This document shows, one piece after another, positions 60,684 through 64,000 of a stretch of 64,000 nt of DNA. How positions within the stretch are numbered: the first letter of the stretch is position 1; each line of letters begins with the position of its first letter. Under the pieces are notes generated by a model. It was not told where the DNA came from. It did not search any database and saw only the letters and a list, made by a program, of their open reading frames with translations. Both the position numbers and the translations under genes were made by a program. The stretch comes from Phycomyces blakesleeanus NRRL 1555(-) (lineage: Eukaryota; Mucoromycota; Mucoromycetes; Mucorales; Phycomycetaceae), in NCBI RefSeq assembly GCF_001638985.1, contig NW_017265134.1, forward strand, positions 4,268,906 to 4,332,905. Direction: 5' to 3'.

Positions 60684-61525
60684 AAGAACATATTCATATT
60701 AGGATAGCATAGTAGCTATCATCTTGTCAGTATAAAATATATATAAACAATTAAGTAATCAGCCCAATAATTATTACAGTTAGTATTGTAGATAATATCT
60801 TAAGGATTGTTAAGATAATTATATCATACTGCTGGGTAAACTGTGTCAGATTGATATGGAGCTAATTTAGTAGGAAGTCCTAAAGCTCTAGTATAAAAGA
60901 GAAAAGAATAGCTAAGAGCTAAAGAAGTATGATTTATGACTTGATGTCATAATTGTAACACCGACACAAGTTAAGCAGTAAATACACTCTAATAACCAAA
61001 TATAGTAAAGGAAGAAAGCCTTAAGAAACTAAGATGTAATGACAAGAGCAGATTGTGTTGTCTTATAAAAAGAGACACTTTTTATTTATGAATAAAGGAC
61101 AACTTATATACAGTCTCAAAGTATTTCTATACGTCTCTATTATCAAATATTTTATTTTTCTATTGTTTAGTACCTGAAATATCACAATTGGCATCCATGA
61201 TTAAAAAAACAGCGATCTTAGGGGACAGGGGGTAACAGCACCGCACAAGTTAAGGTGACTGCGAGTCCGAGGCCTGGCTATAAAGTGTCTTGAATAACCT
61301 CCCATCCCCATTCTTTATAAGCACACCCCTGTCCACATCATTAGATCATTCCAATTTCACGGGAAAAATAAAAACACCCCCTTTCTTAAAGTCATTAACA
61401 TTTAGTTGTAAGAATAAAAAATAATATTTCCAAATAACAAGATATGATGCCTTTTTTACGTTATGTACATTGCATACATGAATCAATAAAAATACTTATA
61501 TAACTACAGTGCTCTTTTATTAAAT
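60684..61525. other. Interval between transposases
   Basis: No gene. A GC-richer island at about 61215-61290 (GGTAACAGCACCGCAC, AAGTTAAGGTGACTGCGAG) stands out. It is faintly like 5S rRNA or a SINE head but not convincing. The rest may hold element termini. Confidence 0.4.
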
Positions 61526-63941
61526 ATGAACATCAACTTTAATACCCCTATTGAGAAGATGTACTTGCTTAAAACAACTCTCTCATTCCCCAAGAATGGT
61601 TATCCTGACAAGCAGAGTGTTCTTCAAGCCATAAATGATTACGCCCTTTCTAATAACTTCACCGTTAAGATTAAAGATGGAAAATTTCCTATTCTTCACA
61701 CTGCTTGTTCAAAGGCTGGTGTTTATTGTGACAAGCGCAATATAAGTGATGAGAAAAGAAAGAAGATGCCCAACTCTTCTCTTACTGGATGCCCCTATCT
61801 CTTAAGATTTTCTTATAAGAAGAAGAGCAAAAGATATCTTCCTTTGCATGCCTATGGGGAAAACGAACATTGCCGCAACCACCCTGTCACCCCTGAGAAT
61901 TTGGCTTCTTCTCACCAAGGAAGAATGTCTCTTTTGACTGCTGAAGATGCTACTATTGCAAAGACAATGTTGGAGAATCACGCCAAGTCCCGTGATGTTC
62001 AGAAGGCAACAAGTGACAAGGTGACAGGAATGAGAAAGCTGAGGATCAGCAATATCAACAATCTCAAGTACAGTGCTACTTGTGGTGATGATGAGTCTGC
62101 CCATGGCGCTACTGAGCTCATCAGAACAATGGAAGCAAAGGGATTTTCCGTTCTCTACGAGTTTAATGAGAGAAATAGACTCACTCATATATTTTTTATG
62201 AACAATATAATGATCAAGAGAGCTTGACGTTTCCCCGATGTCTTTATTGTGGATGTTACATACAAGACAAACTGCGCGAAGATGCCATTGGTTTGCGTAG
62301 AGGGCGTCAGTAACCTAGGTGGAGAAAGGTTGAAGAGCTTTCCTGTGGCCTTTGCATGGGTAGCCGATGAGACAGAGAAGAGCTATGTTTGGTTTGTGAA
62401 GTCTCTGAAAGCAATTGTTTTGGTGGGAGTTGATAAAGCCCCTATATTTGTTACAGAAAAAAGTAAAGCATTGATGAATGTGCTTGATTCCGAGTTCCCC
62501 TTGACCAAGAAGCTTCTGTGTGATTGGCATATGATCAACAACATTGCCAAAATGGCGAAAAAAAACAATGAAACCAGGAAAAGAAAAAGAGTTGTGCACA
62601 CATTTAGTCAACCAAATGATCTTCGGAGATAAACGTGATGTCTTTGATGAAAAGCTTGAGCTTTTCAAATTGCTGTCATCTTGAAAAGATTTCCAAAGTA
62701 AAGAGCAGCTGGAAGACAATAATGATGATTCTACGAAGGTTGTAGAAAAAAGAACTCTGGAAAAGTACTTTGAAGATGAGTGGATGCCGTGCAAGGAAAA
62801 GTGGACTGACTACCTCACTAGTCAATTAAAACATTTTGACTGTGTGACAACACAACGTGTCGAGAGTGGCCATAATGCTCTGAAAAGAAAAATCTTGGCT
62901 CTTCAGTCATTGAACTCTTCATTTGAGCAAATTTGCTCCTATCTTCTCCAGTTCGAGAGCGACTATCAGAACCTTGAGTTGAATGAGGCAACTATCACAG
63001 ATGCCAGAATATACCATGAATCTCGCCTCCGTGGATTGATTCACCACGTCTCCAGAATTGGTTTGATTACTATTTGTGCTGAGCTTCTAGAAGAGGTTGT
63101 ACCTGGTAAGCTTTGCAATTGCAGAGTAAAAGTGGTGTTTGGTCTTCCTTGTCGCCATGATCTGCCAAGAGATCGTATGTTGCTATTATCAGACATTCCT
63201 GAAAGATGGATTCTGTCTTCTTCTTTGGGTGAACGTTTGAAGCAACTGGAATGTGACGTTTCTCTACAGAAAATCGACATTGAAAAACCTGCCCCATGGG
63301 TAAAATGTATAACAAAGCTTGAACAATTGTTTCATCAGTGTGAAGGGAATCAAAAAGTCCAGAATCTTATGGCAATGGTTGATGAACTTGTTGACAATGC
63401 TGGTGAAATAATTGACCATCCAAATGTTGTATTTCCTTTGGCAAGTAAGGTTAAAGCTCCTGGAAGACCTAAGCACGTCAAAAGGAAAACTGCTCTCCCA
63501 AAGGACTTTGTTCATCACAAGCACAGACATCTCCTTATGCAAAAAAACAAAGTAAGCATGCAACATACACAAATATGATTTCACAATCTAATACATATTT
63601 ATTCTTTATTTCTTTAGAATGATATCAGAAGTATTTTAAAAGAAGGACTTAAAGAAGTGATGAAGGAGTTCTTAGAGGAGGAGCCTCTCAAAAAAAGTAA
63701 TTTATAATTGTTTTTTTTTATGAAATTACAATGTAATATCTAATGCTTACTATTTCTAGTCATAAAAGAAATAAAAAAAGAAACCCAATTCGCTGAAAAA
63801 CAAGAGCCTCTTGAAGAAGGTAATTTTTGATAACTTATAAATGAATCACAAAATATTTTGTATGGTTTGCTCACACATTGCATGTTTTCTCTATAGCTAA
63901 AACAACCAATTTTGCTAAAAAGCAAGAGCCTCTCAAAGAAG
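61526..63941 (+). pseudogene. MULE (Mutator-like) transposase with SWIM zinc finger, runs off window
   Basis: N-terminal FAR1-like DNA-binding region (KNGYPDKQSVLQAINDYAL, TGCPYLLRFSYKKKSKRY), then the MULE catalytic core (PDVFIVDVTYKTN, first Asp; IFVTEKSKALMNVL, where Asp is usual but Glu is seen; LLCDWHMINNIAK), then RVESGHNALKRK and a SWIM finger (CNCRVKVVFGLPCRHDL), followed by a basic APGRPKHVKRK. Broken by TGA at 62225, by a one-base shift near 62605 and by TGA near 62682. After a donor at 63551 three small exons follow: 63618-63696, 63760-63819 and 63897-63941. The last two encode repeats of FAxKQEPLxE. The 3' end lies beyond the window. Confidence 0.85.
63618..63941 (+). repeat. Repeated small symmetric exons of the MULE gene
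   Basis: Exons of 60 and 45 bases (both multiples of three, same phase) end alike in AAGAGCCTCT and GAAGAAG or AAAGAAG before GTAA. The preceding 79-base exon ends in a related GAGCCTCTCAAAAAAA. The translated repeat is FAEKQEPLEE and FAKKQEPLKE. Confidence 0.75.
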
Positions 63942-64000
63942 GTAACCAATAAGATATTTTACTAAAATTAAATGCTAAATGTTACATTGTTTTTTGTTTC

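Overview
The window is eukaryotic and most likely comes from an early-diverging fungus of Mucoromycota type. It is AT-rich and full of microsatellites. Genes have short spliceosomal introns, some with GC-AG ends. The protein set fits: a GPI-anchored CE4 polysaccharide deacetylase-like protein, a muskelin, a WKF-domain protein, a GATA-PHD protein and a large F-box/leucine-rich-repeat (LRR) family. The transposons also fit (DIRS, MULE, Tc1/mariner, CACTA-like, several MITE families). The species cannot be fixed from sequence alone.

Layout. 1-3.7 kb holds decayed LINE pieces and a fold-back element. 4-17 kb holds four F-box/LRR genes on the minus strand: one intact, two with a single nonsense codon each, and one heavily broken and carrying a precise mariner-type MITE insertion. 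7.2 kb has a small unknown gene. 17.5-34.2 kb is a mostly single-copy block: a MIR-domain gene with a homopolymer frameshift, a metal-dependent amidohydrolase, a disordered small protein, a CE4-like protein lacking its usual catalytic residues, a GATA plus PHD regulator and a WKF-domain protein. 35.4-40.1 kb has two more F-box/LRR genes on the plus strand, one pseudogene and one intact.

40.1-57.3 kb is a rearranged region. A CACTA-like element abuts a truncated F-box pseudogene, followed by a complete 12-exon muskelin gene. An inverted second copy of the same F-box pseudogene and its flank lies beyond. That copy was later hit by a 4.2-kb DIRS retrotransposon (with terminal and internal complementary repeats) and by a 539-bp inverted-repeat transposon with a 7-bp target duplication. 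The other arm preserves both empty sites, so the order of events can be read. 57.6-64 kb is a graveyard of DNA transposons: Tc1, a DDE-type transposase kept in one frame but broken by six stops, and a MULE with FAR1-like, MULE and SWIM regions and repeated small 3' exons that runs off the window.

How the genes relate. The F-box/LRR genes would encode substrate receptors of SCF ubiquitin ligases. They evolve by birth and death here, and six of them, including divergent ones, share an upstream block that may be a common promoter module. The single-copy genes between them look like ordinary cellular genes with no obvious pathway link to each other.
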